41,605 nucleotides of DNA from Lachnospiraceae bacterium. Its GTDB lineage: Bacteria; Bacillota; Clostridia; Lachnospirales; Lachnospiraceae. Below, in pieces: positions 24,357 through 32,245 of this stretch (position 1 is the first letter of the stretch; every line of letters begins with the position of its first letter). The stretch spans positions 1 through 41,605 of the forward strand of contig JAAWJI010000036.1 of NCBI GenBank assembly GCA_022796795.1, given 5' to 3'. Below the pieces are notes generated by a model. It did not search any database and was not told the origin of the DNA. It saw nothing but the letters and a program-made list of their open reading frames with translations. Made by a program: the position numbers and the translations under genes.

Positions 24357-25141
24357 CAGGAAAAACAGGCAGGATGCGCTATGTCTCCAATGCGGGTCTT
24401 GTTTTGGAGGCGGAAGGAGAGAGCATTGGAATCGACCTGTTTAGCCGGGATTCATCCGGGCTGTATCCGGATACGCCTCCGGAAATCCGCCAGGAATTGC
24501 TGGAGGAGATTGGAAAAGGAAGGCTTGGGACATTGATTTTTACCCATGATCACGGGGATCATTTTTGCCGGGAGGACGTATGGGAGGCCAAAAGAAGAGC
24601 CCCGGGGGTAGCCGTGATTTCCACAGAGCCGGTGATCCGGGCGTTGCAGGCTGTGGAGGGAGATGGATTAAGCGCAGAAGAACATGCATGTGGGAAGCTG
24701 ACGTCTGTGCCTTGTGAAGAGACCAGAGCCCCCTGTTGGATCCAGGCGGGTCCCTTTCGCATAGGTTTTTTGTACACGCCTCATGAGGGGGCGCAGTATG
24801 TACAGGTGCCGAATCTGACGCTTTTGATTGAGGCTGTCGGCCAGCATTGGGTGGTTCCCGGGGATGCGGCGGCAAGCCAAGAGCTGTTTGCCAGGATCCG
24901 GAGGTGGAGCCCGGTTGTGGACTGGTTTTTCCTTCCCTTTCCCTATGTGGGCCTGCGTTCTTCCAGAAACATGTTGGCAGAGGCCCTGGAGATCCGGCAG
25001 GTGTTTGTGCTTCACCAGCCCCGGCCGGAAGCAGATGTGCAAAACTGGGTGGGGCAGGCAAAGCGGATGTGTGAGCATGCACGGGACAGATTGCCAAAGC
25101 CTGTGTTTCCGGAAGGCTTAGGAAACTGGTATGAGCTTTGA
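24353..25141 (+). CDS. Metallo-beta-lactamase fold hydrolase
   Basis: A 262-residue MBL-fold enzyme. The metal motif H65-x-H67-x-D69-H70 (THDHGDHF) lies after the LIF strand, and a later histidine (LYTPHEGAQYV) and aspartate (VPGDAAAS) complete the usual set. The short single-domain form and the order resemble UlaG-like lactonases and related YtkL/RomA-type hydrolases. It probably cleaves a lactone or phosphate-type ester bond; the substrate is unknown. The ATG overlaps the AraC stop (ATGA), so the two genes are translationally coupled. The MFS permease that follows may import or export the substrate. Confidence 0.85.
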   Translation: MTGKTGRMRYVSNAGLVLEAEGESIGIDLFSRDSSGLYPDTPPEIRQELLEEIGKGRLGTLIFTHDHGDHFCREDVWEAKRRAPGVAVISTEPVIRALQAVEGDGLSAEEHACGKLTSVPCEETRAPCWIQAGPFRIGFLYTPHEGAQYVQVPNLTLLIEAVGQHWVVPGDAAASQELFARIRRWSPVVDWFFLPFPYVGLRSSRNMLAEALEIRQVFVLHQPRPEADVQNWVGQAKRMCEHARDRLPKPVFPEGLGNWYEL

Positions 25142-25163
25142 AAAGAGATGCATTTATCCTAAA

Positions 25164-25193
25164 TTGTACTATGAATTCAAAAAATGATATAGG
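25164..25193 (+). promoter_or_regulatory. Weak promoter candidate for MFS gene
   Basis: TTGTAC at 25164-25169, an 18-bp spacer and TATAGG at 25188-25193. The gene may instead be read through from the AraC-MBL operon. Confidence 0.35.
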
Positions 25194-25286
25194 AATGGGA
25201 CGAAATGAATACAAATGAAAGGCAGGGGGAATTTTCTTTCTCCTCTGTCTGAACGGCGTGAAAAATGCGCTGGGAAAGAGGAAGAC

Positions 25287-26474
25287 ATGAAATGGAATTA
25301 TCGACATACATTAAACGCCTGCTATCTGGGCTATATTACACAGGCCATTATCAATAACCTGGCCCCTCTGCTGTTTGTGACCTTTCAGAAGCAGTTTCAC
25401 GTTTCTCTGGAGCAGCTGGCTCTGTTGGTCTCCATGAACTTTTTTGTACAGATGCTGGTGGACACGGTGGCTGCCCGGTATGTGGACCGGATCGGCTACC
25501 GGCCCTGCCTGGTGGCTGCCCATGCCTTGTGTACCATAGGGCTGGCGGGATTGAACTTTTTCCCAGGCTGGCTGCCTGCGCCTATGATGGGACTGGCGTT
25601 GGCCATGGGAATCAACGCGGTGGGAGGAGGTCTCATTGAGGTGCTCATAAGTCCTGTGGTGGAGGCGCTGCCCGGAGAGGAGAAGGCTTCTGCCATGAGT
25701 ATGCTCCATTCCTTCTACTGCTGGGGGCATATGCTGGTGGTATTGGGATCCACCTTATATTTCCGTTTGTTTGGCCTGGAGCGCTGGAATTACCTGCCCC
25801 TGGTCTGGGCGCTGGTGCCTCTGGTGAATCTGTTTTTGTTTACCCGGGTACCCATATGCGCCCTCATTGAGGAGGGGGAGGGCCTGACCTTCCGGGGACT
25901 TCTGGGGACCCGGGTATTCTGGCTGTTTTTTATTCTTATGATTTGCAGCGGAGCGGCGGAACAGGCTATGTCCCAGTGGTCCTCCCTATTTGCGGAGAGC
26001 GGACTGGGAGTTTCTAAAACCATGGGAGATTTGCTGGGGCCCTGCATGTTTGCGCTGATGATGGGATTGTCCCGTCTGTTTTATGGAAAAAAGGGAGGCC
26101 AGATTTCCCTGAAACCCTTTTTGCTGGGCAGTGCGGGGCTCTGCGTCGTTTCCTATCTTCTGGCCTCCTGTGCGCCCTGGCCTTTGCTGTCTCTAGTAGG
26201 ATGCGGGCTCTGCGGTCTTTCCGTGGGTATCATGTGGCCGGGAACCTTTAGCCTAGCTACTTCCCGGATTCCCAAGGGCGGTACAGCCATGTTTGGTTTG
26301 CTGGCTCTGGCAGGCGATATTGGATGCTCCGCAGGTCCCGGGCTTGTGGGAATGATTGCCGGCACGGCTGGGGGAGAATTAAAGGCTGGTCTTTTGGCCG
26401 CGCTGATTTTTCCTGTGGTCTTGTTAATCCTGATTCCGCGCACGTCACAGGTCAGGGAGAGGCAGGAAAAGTGA
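25287..26474 (+). CDS. Major facilitator superfamily transporter
   Basis: A 395-residue membrane permease with about 12 predicted helices in two halves joined by a central loop near residue 190. Conserved features include a first helix (LGYITQAIINNLAPLLFVTFQ), the loop 2-3 motif (DTVAARYVDRIGYRPCLVAAH, matching the GxxxDRxGRR form of the family) and PVVEALPGEEKASAMSMLHSFYCWGHMLVV. The C-terminal half has SVGIMWPGTFSLATSRIPKGGTAMFGLLALAGDIGCSAGPGLVGMIAG, typical of sugar-type permeases. ATG 25287 follows AAAGAGGAAG; an upstream in-frame ATG at 25215 gives a non-hydrophobic tail and is less likely. Substrate unknown. Confidence 0.88.
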   Translation: MKWNYRHTLNACYLGYITQAIINNLAPLLFVTFQKQFHVSLEQLALLVSMNFFVQMLVDTVAARYVDRIGYRPCLVAAHALCTIGLAGLNFFPGWLPAPMMGLALAMGINAVGGGLIEVLISPVVEALPGEEKASAMSMLHSFYCWGHMLVVLGSTLYFRLFGLERWNYLPLVWALVPLVNLFLFTRVPICALIEEGEGLTFRGLLGTRVFWLFFILMICSGAAEQAMSQWSSLFAESGLGVSKTMGDLLGPCMFALMMGLSRLFYGKKGGQISLKPFLLGSAGLCVVSYLLASCAPWPLLSLVGCGLCGLSVGIMWPGTFSLATSRIPKGGTAMFGLLALAGDIGCSAGPGLVGMIAGTAGGELKAGLLAALIFPVVLLILIPRTSQVRERQEK

Positions 26475-26537
26475 GACAGAAATGGCAGGGCTTGTAATAA
26501 ATTTATAATAAAATTTAACAAATTTGTAATAAATGGG

Positions 26538-26566
26538 TTGACATAATGAAAAAAATCCCTTAAAAT
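26538..26566 (+). promoter_or_regulatory. Consensus promoter abutting start codon
   Basis: A perfect TTGACA at 26538-26543, a 17-bp spacer and TAAAAT at 26561-26566. Transcription should start at about 26573-26574, the first base of the likely ATG, so the mRNA would be leaderless. Confidence 0.7.
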
Positions 26567-26573
26567 GGGGGGC

Positions 26574-27323
26574 ATGAACAGAATAAGAGTAATTGCAGTT
26601 GTTTTAAGTATGGTTTTGCTCCTCCTAGGAGCATCAGGTAATACGAATGATGAAACCAGAAACAAGGCAGACTCTTACGAAAGCGAAAGTCAGGAGGAAA
26701 CAAAAGCACAGCCTGCGGGACTTATCATTGCAGAAGCAGGCGAAACCTATATAGAAGAAATCCGGCAGGCAGAGGCGGAAGCGGCCCGGATCGCAGAAGC
26801 AGAAGCAGCGGAGGCAGCCCGGATCGCAGAAGAAGCGGCCCGGATCGCAGAGATAGAAGCGGCAGGGGCGGACATGGAATATGTGGAGGCCCTGGAGGAA
26901 GAGAGGGAAGCAGAAGCGATGGCCCGGCGCGTGGTTCAGGTATCTGAGGAGGATTACACGGCGCTGATCAAACTGGTGGAAGCGGAGGCTTCCGGAGAAG
27001 ATATCAAGGGCCGGATGCTGGTGGCAAATGTGGTGATTAACCGGTTGGAGGCCGGAAGATTTGGATCAAGTATTAAGGAGGTTATTTATCAGAGGGTAGA
27101 CGGCAGGGCTCAGTTTTCTCCGGTGGGAACCGGGAAGATCGAGCGGGTAAAGGTGTCGGAGAAGACCGTGGAGGCTGTGGAGCGGGCGCTGTGCGGAGAG
27201 GATGAATCTCAGGGAGCCCTGTATTTTGCGGCACGAGCCTATGCGGATCCTGGCAATATGGCATGGTTTGACAGGAACCTGACCAGACTGTTCAGCTATC
27301 ATGGGCATGAGTTTTTTATTTAG
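26574..27323 (+). CDS. SleB/CwlJ-type cell wall hydrolase
   Basis: An exported or membrane-tethered hydrolase of 249 residues. A single hydrophobic segment (residues 4-20, VIAVVLSMVLLLLGASG) acts as signal peptide or anchor. An Ala/Glu-rich helical region (about 55-120; repeats of AARIAEAEA) forms a coiled-coil stalk. The C-terminal 120 residues match the cell wall hydrolase domain PF07486 (LIKLVEAEASGEDIKGRMLVANVVINRLEAGRFG, ... AQFSPVGTGKIE, ... GALYFAARAYADPGNMAWFDRN) with the catalytic-type glutamate in VEAEA. Such proteins cut spore cortex or vegetative peptidoglycan. The ribosome binding site is weak: GGGGGG touches the ATG, and the promoter -10 ends 7 bp before it. ATG 26565 in frame is part of the promoter, so 26574 is preferred. 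Confidence 0.82.
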   Translation: MNRIRVIAVVLSMVLLLLGASGNTNDETRNKADSYESESQEETKAQPAGLIIAEAGETYIEEIRQAEAEAARIAEAEAAEAARIAEEAARIAEIEAAGADMEYVEALEEEREAEAMARRVVQVSEEDYTALIKLVEAEASGEDIKGRMLVANVVINRLEAGRFGSSIKEVIYQRVDGRAQFSPVGTGKIERVKVSEKTVEAVERALCGEDESQGALYFAARAYADPGNMAWFDRNLTRLFSYHGHEFFI

Positions 27324-27719
27324 CAGTATGTGATAGACAATTTTCATGGCTGTGGATGATTCGTTAAAGCTTTGTTATGGAAATAGGGACTGTCCTTCCG
27401 ATGATTTTTTCCTTGGAGGGGCGGTCCCTTTGCTGGTGGTCCATTCAACCGGGCCCGTTAGGGTTTGAAAGTATTCCAGAGGGAAAATGCCTGGGTGTTT
27501 CCGGCGTTACTTTTCACACCCACGCCAATCACTCCGCTGATTGGCGTGGAGCCAATACAGTTATGGGGCTGAAGGGACTGCCCCTCGCCGAAGGCGACTT
27601 TAAATGGGCAGTCCCTGTTACAATTCGCACCTTTATCAAATAAAAGCTTTTCAAAGACTGGCGTGGGTGTGAATTGTAACTTTCCGGCTAAACAGCCGGA
27701 TAAATAAATGAAAAATAAG
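27324..27719. repeat. Gene-free block of interlocking inverted repeats
   Basis: No convincing gene. Four local hairpins can form: 27385-27395 with 27419-27429 (11 bp, two G-U), 27520-27530 with 27539-27549 (11 bp perfect), 27573-27583 with 27606-27616 (11 bp perfect; AGGGACTGCCC) and 27684-27689 with 27694-27699 (CCGGCT). In addition, 27659-27680 can pair either with 27506-27527 (imperfect, with 15 contiguous pairs TCACACCCACGCCA) or with 27617-27631 (GTTACAATTCGCACC, all paired with one wobble). It resembles a mobile repeat (REP or MITE-like) or a structured RNA. Confidence 0.65.
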
Positions 27720-27748
27720 TTGACGAATATGTTAAAAAGTGTTATGAT
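27720..27748 (+). promoter_or_regulatory. Promoter and operator of DeoR regulator
   Basis: TTGACG at 27720-27725, a 17-bp spacer and TATGAT at 27743-27748. A 7-bp inverted repeat (TGTTATG at 27740-27746 and CATAACA at 27769-27775) overlaps the -10 element, a good place for autorepression by the regulator. Confidence 0.7.
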
Positions 27749-27797
27749 TTGTTACGAAATGTGAAATACATAACAGACGGCAGCATGAGGGATGGTT

Positions 27798-28553
27798 ATG
27801 AATCAGATTCGCAGAGAGAGCATAGGCAAATACATTCAGGAAAAAGGAGCGGTTACCGTAAAGGAGATCAGCGCCCTTTTTCCTGATGTTAGTTTAATGA
27901 CCATTCATCGGGATCTGGAGCGTCTGGAGGAGGGAGGGCTCATCGTCCGTACCAGGGGCGGCGCTATGCCGGTTTCTCAGTCCAACGGGACAGAGGCTAA
28001 GCTGGAGACCCGCATGCAGAGCAATATGCGGTCTAAGCGGCAGATGGCGAAAAAGGCCTTGTCTCTCATTGATGAGAGGAGCGCGGTGTTTTTTGACGCG
28101 GGAACTTCCAATATGGCTCTGGCACAGGTTCTGCCTGATGTGGATCTGAATATTTTTACCACAGGCCCGAATATTGCCCTGGAGCTTTCCCGCCTGACGA
28201 ATCCCACGGTTCACATGTGCGGAGGGACGCTGAACCGCTCCAATCAAGCGGTATCCGGCGCAAGCACCATTGCCATGCTGGAGGATATCAATATTGCCAC
28301 TGCCTTTGTGGGTGTGTCCGGATACACGCCGGAGGGAGGATTTACCTGCGGCAAGGAGGATGAGATGCTGGTGAAGCGTCTGGTTATGCGCAAGGCAGCC
28401 CGGAAAGTGATTCTCATGGACAGCTCCAAGTACGGCAAGATTCTTCCCTATACCTTCGGAAGCGTGGAGGACGCAGATTATGTGATCAGCGACGGGGGTC
28501 TGCCGGAGGAGTTCATGCAGAGGGCAAAGCAGGCGGGAGTGGCGGTTTTATAA
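27798..28553 (+). CDS. DeoR-family transcriptional regulator
   Basis: A repressor-type protein of about 251 residues. The N-terminal 55 residues form the DeoR helix-turn-helix (GAVTVKEISALFPDVSLMTIHRDLERLEEGGLIVRTRGGAMP). The rest is the sugar-phosphate-sensing isomerase-like domain (SLIDERSAVFFDAGTSNMALAQVLPD, then MLVKRLVMRKAARKVILMDSSKYGK), which in this family usually binds a phosphorylated sugar. ATG 27798 follows GAGGG; ATG 27792 is two codons upstream. The dehydrogenase genes follow 118 bp later with no clear terminator, so it is likely the controller of that operon, although DeoR regulators of 2-oxoacid dehydrogenases are unusual. Confidence 0.9.
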   Translation: MNQIRRESIGKYIQEKGAVTVKEISALFPDVSLMTIHRDLERLEEGGLIVRTRGGAMPVSQSNGTEAKLETRMQSNMRSKRQMAKKALSLIDERSAVFFDAGTSNMALAQVLPDVDLNIFTTGPNIALELSRLTNPTVHMCGGTLNRSNQAVSGASTIAMLEDINIATAFVGVSGYTPEGGFTCGKEDEMLVKRLVMRKAARKVILMDSSKYGKILPYTFGSVEDADYVISDGGLPEEFMQRAKQAGVAVL

Positions 28554-28671
28554 GAGCAACGCCTTTCAAAGGAGTGGAAGGGCAGCGACGCAAAGGTCTG
28601 GAGGCAGGCGGTTTGCTGAAAAACGGTAGTTATTAAATTTAAATAAAGAAAACGTAATGGAGGAATGAAAC

Positions 28672-30651
28672 ATGGCAGAAGGCGTATTGATGCCAAAGGC
28701 TGGGATCACCGTGGAAGAATGTGTGATCACCGAATGGCTGAAGAAGAAGGGGGACCAGGTAGCAGTGGGCGATATCCTTTTCACTTATGAGACGGATAAA
28801 GCTTCTTTTGAGTGTGAGTCCACGGCTGCCGGAGAGCTGCTGGAGATCTTCTACGAAGAGGGGGATGAGGTTCCGGTTCTGGTGAATGTGTGTGCGATTG
28901 GACAGCCGGGCGAGGATGTGTCCGCCTTGAAAAACGCGGCTCCAGGCGAGGCGGCGCCAGAAGCAGCTCCAGCGCCTGCGGCAGCCCCGGCAGCGGCACC
29001 TGCAGCAGCGGCGCCCACAGGTCCGGTAGCCCAAGGCGTGCTGATGCCCAAGGCAGGCATTACCGTGGAAGAGTGCGTGATTACCGAGTGGACGAAGAAA
29101 AAGGGCGATCATGTAAACGTAGGCGACGTGCTCTTTACCTATGAGACGGACAAGGCGTCCTTTGAGTGCGAATCCACTGCTGAGGGAACCCTGCTGGAGA
29201 TCTTCTATGAAGATGGCGAGGAAGTTCCGGTGCTGGTAAATGTATGCGCCATTGGAAATCCGGGGGACAGCATCGAAGGAATCAAGGAGGGAACAGCAGC
29301 GGCCCCAGCGCCTGCGGTGGAAGCCCCGGCATCTGCGGCGGCAGCGCCAGCAGCAGCGGCGCCCACAGGTCCGGTAGCCCAGGGCGTGCTGATGCCCAAG
29401 GCAGGCATTACGGTGGAGGAGTGCGTGATCTCCGAGTGGCTCAAGAAAAAGGGCGATCATGTAGAGGTGGGCGACGTGCTGTTCACCTATGAGACGGATA
29501 AGGCAGCTTTTGAGTGTGAGTCTACAGCAGCAGGAACCTTGCTGGAGATCTTCTATGAGGACGGCGAGGAGGTTCCGGTGCTGGTAAATGTATGCGCTAT
29601 CGGAAATCCGGGGGACAGCATCCAGGGCCTGAAGGAGGGGACGGCTCCTGCAGCAGCGCCTGCAGTGGAAGCCACAGCGGCACCTGTGGCAGCGGCCACA
29701 GCAGCGACCGCAGCCACAGCAGGAAATCCCGACGCAAAGGTATCCCCGAGAGCCAGAATGACAGCGGAGACGCTGGGTGTGGATCCCACCCTGGCAGCAG
29801 CCAGCGGACCTCACGGACGTGTCATCGAGCGGGATGTGCGGGCTCTTGCAGCCAGCCAGCCTCTGGGACAGCCGGAAGCTGCGGCAGCACCTGCACCTGT
29901 GGCAGCAGCAACCGCAGCGCCTGCAGCGGCGACTGTGGCAGCGGCGGATCAGCCGGAATATGTGGATGTGAAGTTCTCCGGAGTGAGAAAGGCAACGGCA
30001 AAGGCTATGGTCAAGTCCTTAAGCACCATGGCGCAGCTGACTCATTATCATACCTTCGACGCTACAGCTCTGATGAATCTGAGAAAGCAGATCAAGGCCA
30101 ACGGCGAGGCCATGGGCATGCCCAATATTACGCTGAACGATATGGTTATGTTTGCAGTGACCCGCATCATTACCAACCATCCGGACCTGAACGCAATCAT
30201 GCCGGAGGAGAATGTGCTGCGTAAATACACCAACGTACATCTGGGAATGGCTGTGGATACCCCTAAGGGACTCATGGTTCCCACCATTTTCAATGCAAAT
30301 AAAATGTCTCTCACAGAGCTTTGCGTGGAGGCGAAGCGTCTGGCCAAGCTGTGCCAGGAGGGTAAGGCTACTCCGGATATGCTGTCCGGCGCCAGCTTTA
30401 CGGTTTCCAACGTGGGCTCCCTGGGCGTAGAGATGTTTACTCCGGTGGTGAATCCGCCTCAGGTAGGTATCCTGGGCGTCTGCGGAATTACCACCCGGGT
30501 AAGAGAGGCTGCCGGGGAGATTAAGACCTATCCGGCTATGGGTCTGTGCCTGTCCTATGACCACAGAGCGCTGGACGGAACGCCTGCTTCCAAGTTTATG
30601 AAGGAGCTGTGCAATGCCCTGGAGAATTTCTCCCTTTTGATGATGAAATAA
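28672..30651 (+). CDS. Dihydrolipoamide acyltransferase (E2), three lipoyl domains
   Basis: The E2 core of a 2-oxoacid dehydrogenase complex, 659 residues. Three N-terminal lipoyl domains repeat nearly identical blocks; the lipoyl lysines are K43, K161 and K277 (ETDKASFE, ETDKASFE, ETDKAAFE). Alanine/proline-rich linkers (AAPAAAPAAAP) separate them. A peripheral subunit-binding domain follows (about 355-395, SPRARMTAETLGVDPTLAAASGPHGRVIERDV), then a linker and the catalytic domain ending in YDHRALDGT with H631 and D635 as acyltransferase residues. It moves an acyl group from lipoamide to CoA. The start at 28672 follows GGAGG. Genes for E3, E1 and lipoate ligase follow. The acyl group (acetyl, or acetoin-derived) cannot be told from sequence. 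Confidence 0.95.
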   Translation: MAEGVLMPKAGITVEECVITEWLKKKGDQVAVGDILFTYETDKASFECESTAAGELLEIFYEEGDEVPVLVNVCAIGQPGEDVSALKNAAPGEAAPEAAPAPAAAPAAAPAAAAPTGPVAQGVLMPKAGITVEECVITEWTKKKGDHVNVGDVLFTYETDKASFECESTAEGTLLEIFYEDGEEVPVLVNVCAIGNPGDSIEGIKEGTAAAPAPAVEAPASAAAAPAAAAPTGPVAQGVLMPKAGITVEECVISEWLKKKGDHVEVGDVLFTYETDKAAFECESTAAGTLLEIFYEDGEEVPVLVNVCAIGNPGDSIQGLKEGTAPAAAPAVEATAAPVAAATAATAATAGNPDAKVSPRARMTAETLGVDPTLAAASGPHGRVIERDVRALAASQPLGQPEAAAAPAPVAAATAAPAAATVAAADQPEYVDVKFSGVRKATAKAMVKSLSTMAQLTHYHTFDATALMNLRKQIKANGEAMGMPNITLNDMVMFAVTRIITNHPDLNAIMPEENVLRKYTNVHLGMAVDTPKGLMVPTIFNANKMSLTELCVEAKRLAKLCQEGKATPDMLSGASFTVSNVGSLGVEMFTPVVNPPQVGILGVCGITTRVREAAGEIKTYPAMGLCLSYDHRALDGTPASKFMKELCNALENFSLLMMK

Positions 30652-30756
30652 CAGGAAACCTTGAAGAGCACCGGTAACGGGAAGGCAGCTGAGACCTGGC
30701 CACAGGAGGGCGCCTTCCACCGACCGGTGAGTTCCAAGAATAGGAGAATAATAAGT

Positions 30757-32121
30757 ATGGTAAAATCAGACGTACTGGTACTGGGCGGAGGCCCGGGGGG
30801 ATATCTGGCGGCAGAGAGAGCGGCGCAGGGGGGCAAGACGGTTACTTTGATCGAAAAGCGGGCCCTGGGCGGCACTTGCCTCAATGAAGGGTGTATTCCC
30901 TCCAAGGCCCTGCTGAATTCCGGAAAATTATACGAGCACGCCAAGGACAGCGCCGCTTTCGGCGTTGTTGCGGAAAACGTAACCATTGATCACGCCAAGG
31001 TAGTGGCCCGGAAGGACAAGGTGGTGAAAACCCTGGTGTCCGGCGTGGGAGCCACCATGGCGGCTCACAAGGTTCAGGTGGTCATGGCCGACGGCTTTAT
31101 CAAGGGTCAGACAGCAGATGGCTTTGTAGTGGAGGCCAAAGGAGAAGAGTATGCAGGGGAGAAACTGATCCTGGCCTGCGGCTCTGTTCCTGTGATTCCC
31201 CCCATTCCCGGACTTCGGGAGGGTGTGGAGAGCGGTTTCGTGCTGACCAACCGGGAGATTCTGGATCTGAAAACACTGCCGAAAAATCTGGTGGTGATCG
31301 GCGGCGGCGTGATCGGCCTGGAGCTGGCTTCTTACTTCAGTATGGTAGGCGTGCCGGTGACCGTGATCGAGATGCTGGATAAGATTGCAGGCCCCACAGA
31401 GCGGGAGGTATCCGCACTGCTTTTGAAGGAATATAAAAAGCGGGGCATTGACTTCAAGCTTTCCTGTAAGGTGACAGAGGTAGGCAAGGACTGCGTCATG
31501 TACGAGGAGGCGGGAGAGAATAAGAAAGTAGAGGCCCAGGTAGTGCTCTGCTGCATCGGACGCCGTGCCTTTACCCAGAATATGGGGATCGAGAACCTGA
31601 ATGTATACATGGAGCGGGGAGCGGTGGTGACCGACGAACACATGCAGACCAGCGTAGCCGGAGTCTATGCGGTAGGAGATGTGAATGGGAAGCTTATGCT
31701 GGCCCACACTGCGTACCGGGAGGCTGAGGTAGCTGTAAATCATATTTTGGGCAAGCGGGATTTTATGCGCTACAGCGCAATCCCCTCTGTAATCTATACC
31801 AATCCCGAAATCGCCAGCGTAGGTGAAACCGAGGAAACCGCGAAGGCCAAGGGCCTGGAGGTGCGCAGCGTCAAAGCCTCTATGAAAATGTCCGGACGTT
31901 ATCTGGCCGAGGTGGAAAAGGGCGATGGCTTCTGCAAGCTCATCATTGATACAAAGAAAAACTGCCTGGTAGGCTGTCATATGATTGGAAGCTATACCTC
32001 TGAGATGATCTACGGAGCGGCCCTCATGATCGAGAAGCAGATGCCCATTGAGCAGATCAAGGAGCTGGTATTCCCCCATCCCACGGTCAGTGAAGTGATT
32101 CGGGAAGCTTTGTTCCTGTGA
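30757..32121 (+). CDS. lpdA: Dihydrolipoyl dehydrogenase (E3)
   Basis: A flavoprotein of 454 residues that reoxidises dihydrolipoamide and reduces NAD+. The N-terminal FAD-binding motif VLVLGGGPGGYLAAERAA is followed by the redox disulfide C41-x4-C46 (GGTCLNEGCIPSK). A second Rossmann fold (NLVVIGGGVIGLELASYFSMVG) binds NAD. The C-terminal interface has FPHPTVSE with H441 and E446, the His-Glu pair that completes the active site of the partner subunit. There is no N-terminal lipoyl domain, unlike some anaerobe E3 proteins. ATG 30757 follows AGGAG. It lies in the same direction 105 bp after the E2 gene and 124 bp before E1, so one operon is likely. Confidence 0.95.
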   Translation: MVKSDVLVLGGGPGGYLAAERAAQGGKTVTLIEKRALGGTCLNEGCIPSKALLNSGKLYEHAKDSAAFGVVAENVTIDHAKVVARKDKVVKTLVSGVGATMAAHKVQVVMADGFIKGQTADGFVVEAKGEEYAGEKLILACGSVPVIPPIPGLREGVESGFVLTNREILDLKTLPKNLVVIGGGVIGLELASYFSMVGVPVTVIEMLDKIAGPTEREVSALLLKEYKKRGIDFKLSCKVTEVGKDCVMYEEAGENKKVEAQVVLCCIGRRAFTQNMGIENLNVYMERGAVVTDEHMQTSVAGVYAVGDVNGKLMLAHTAYREAEVAVNHILGKRDFMRYSAIPSVIYTNPEIASVGETEETAKAKGLEVRSVKASMKMSGRYLAEVEKGDGFCKLIIDTKKNCLVGCHMIGSYTSEMIYGAALMIEKQMPIEQIKELVFPHPTVSEVIREALFL

Positions 32122-32245
32122 AATAGCAAAGCCATGGCCCGGGCTGTATAGGGCCCGGGAAAAGGGCAAAAGCTGCACCATAGAGAAAAATAATTTACAT
32201 AAACAATCCGCTCAGGCGGAATTTATAAAAAGGAGAGTATTTATC

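Noticed and set aside
27377..27643. 88-residue plus-strand frame
   Set aside because: It runs through several perfect hairpins, lacks a ribosome binding site and has no coherent protein features.
28639..29814. 391-residue Cys/Arg-rich frame opposite the E2 gene
   Set aside because: It comes from the reverse reading of the alanine-rich linkers and lipoyl repeats.
30928..32181. 417-residue open frame opposite the E3 gene
   Set aside because: Antisense shadow of lpdA; low-complexity His/Leu-rich translation without any domain.
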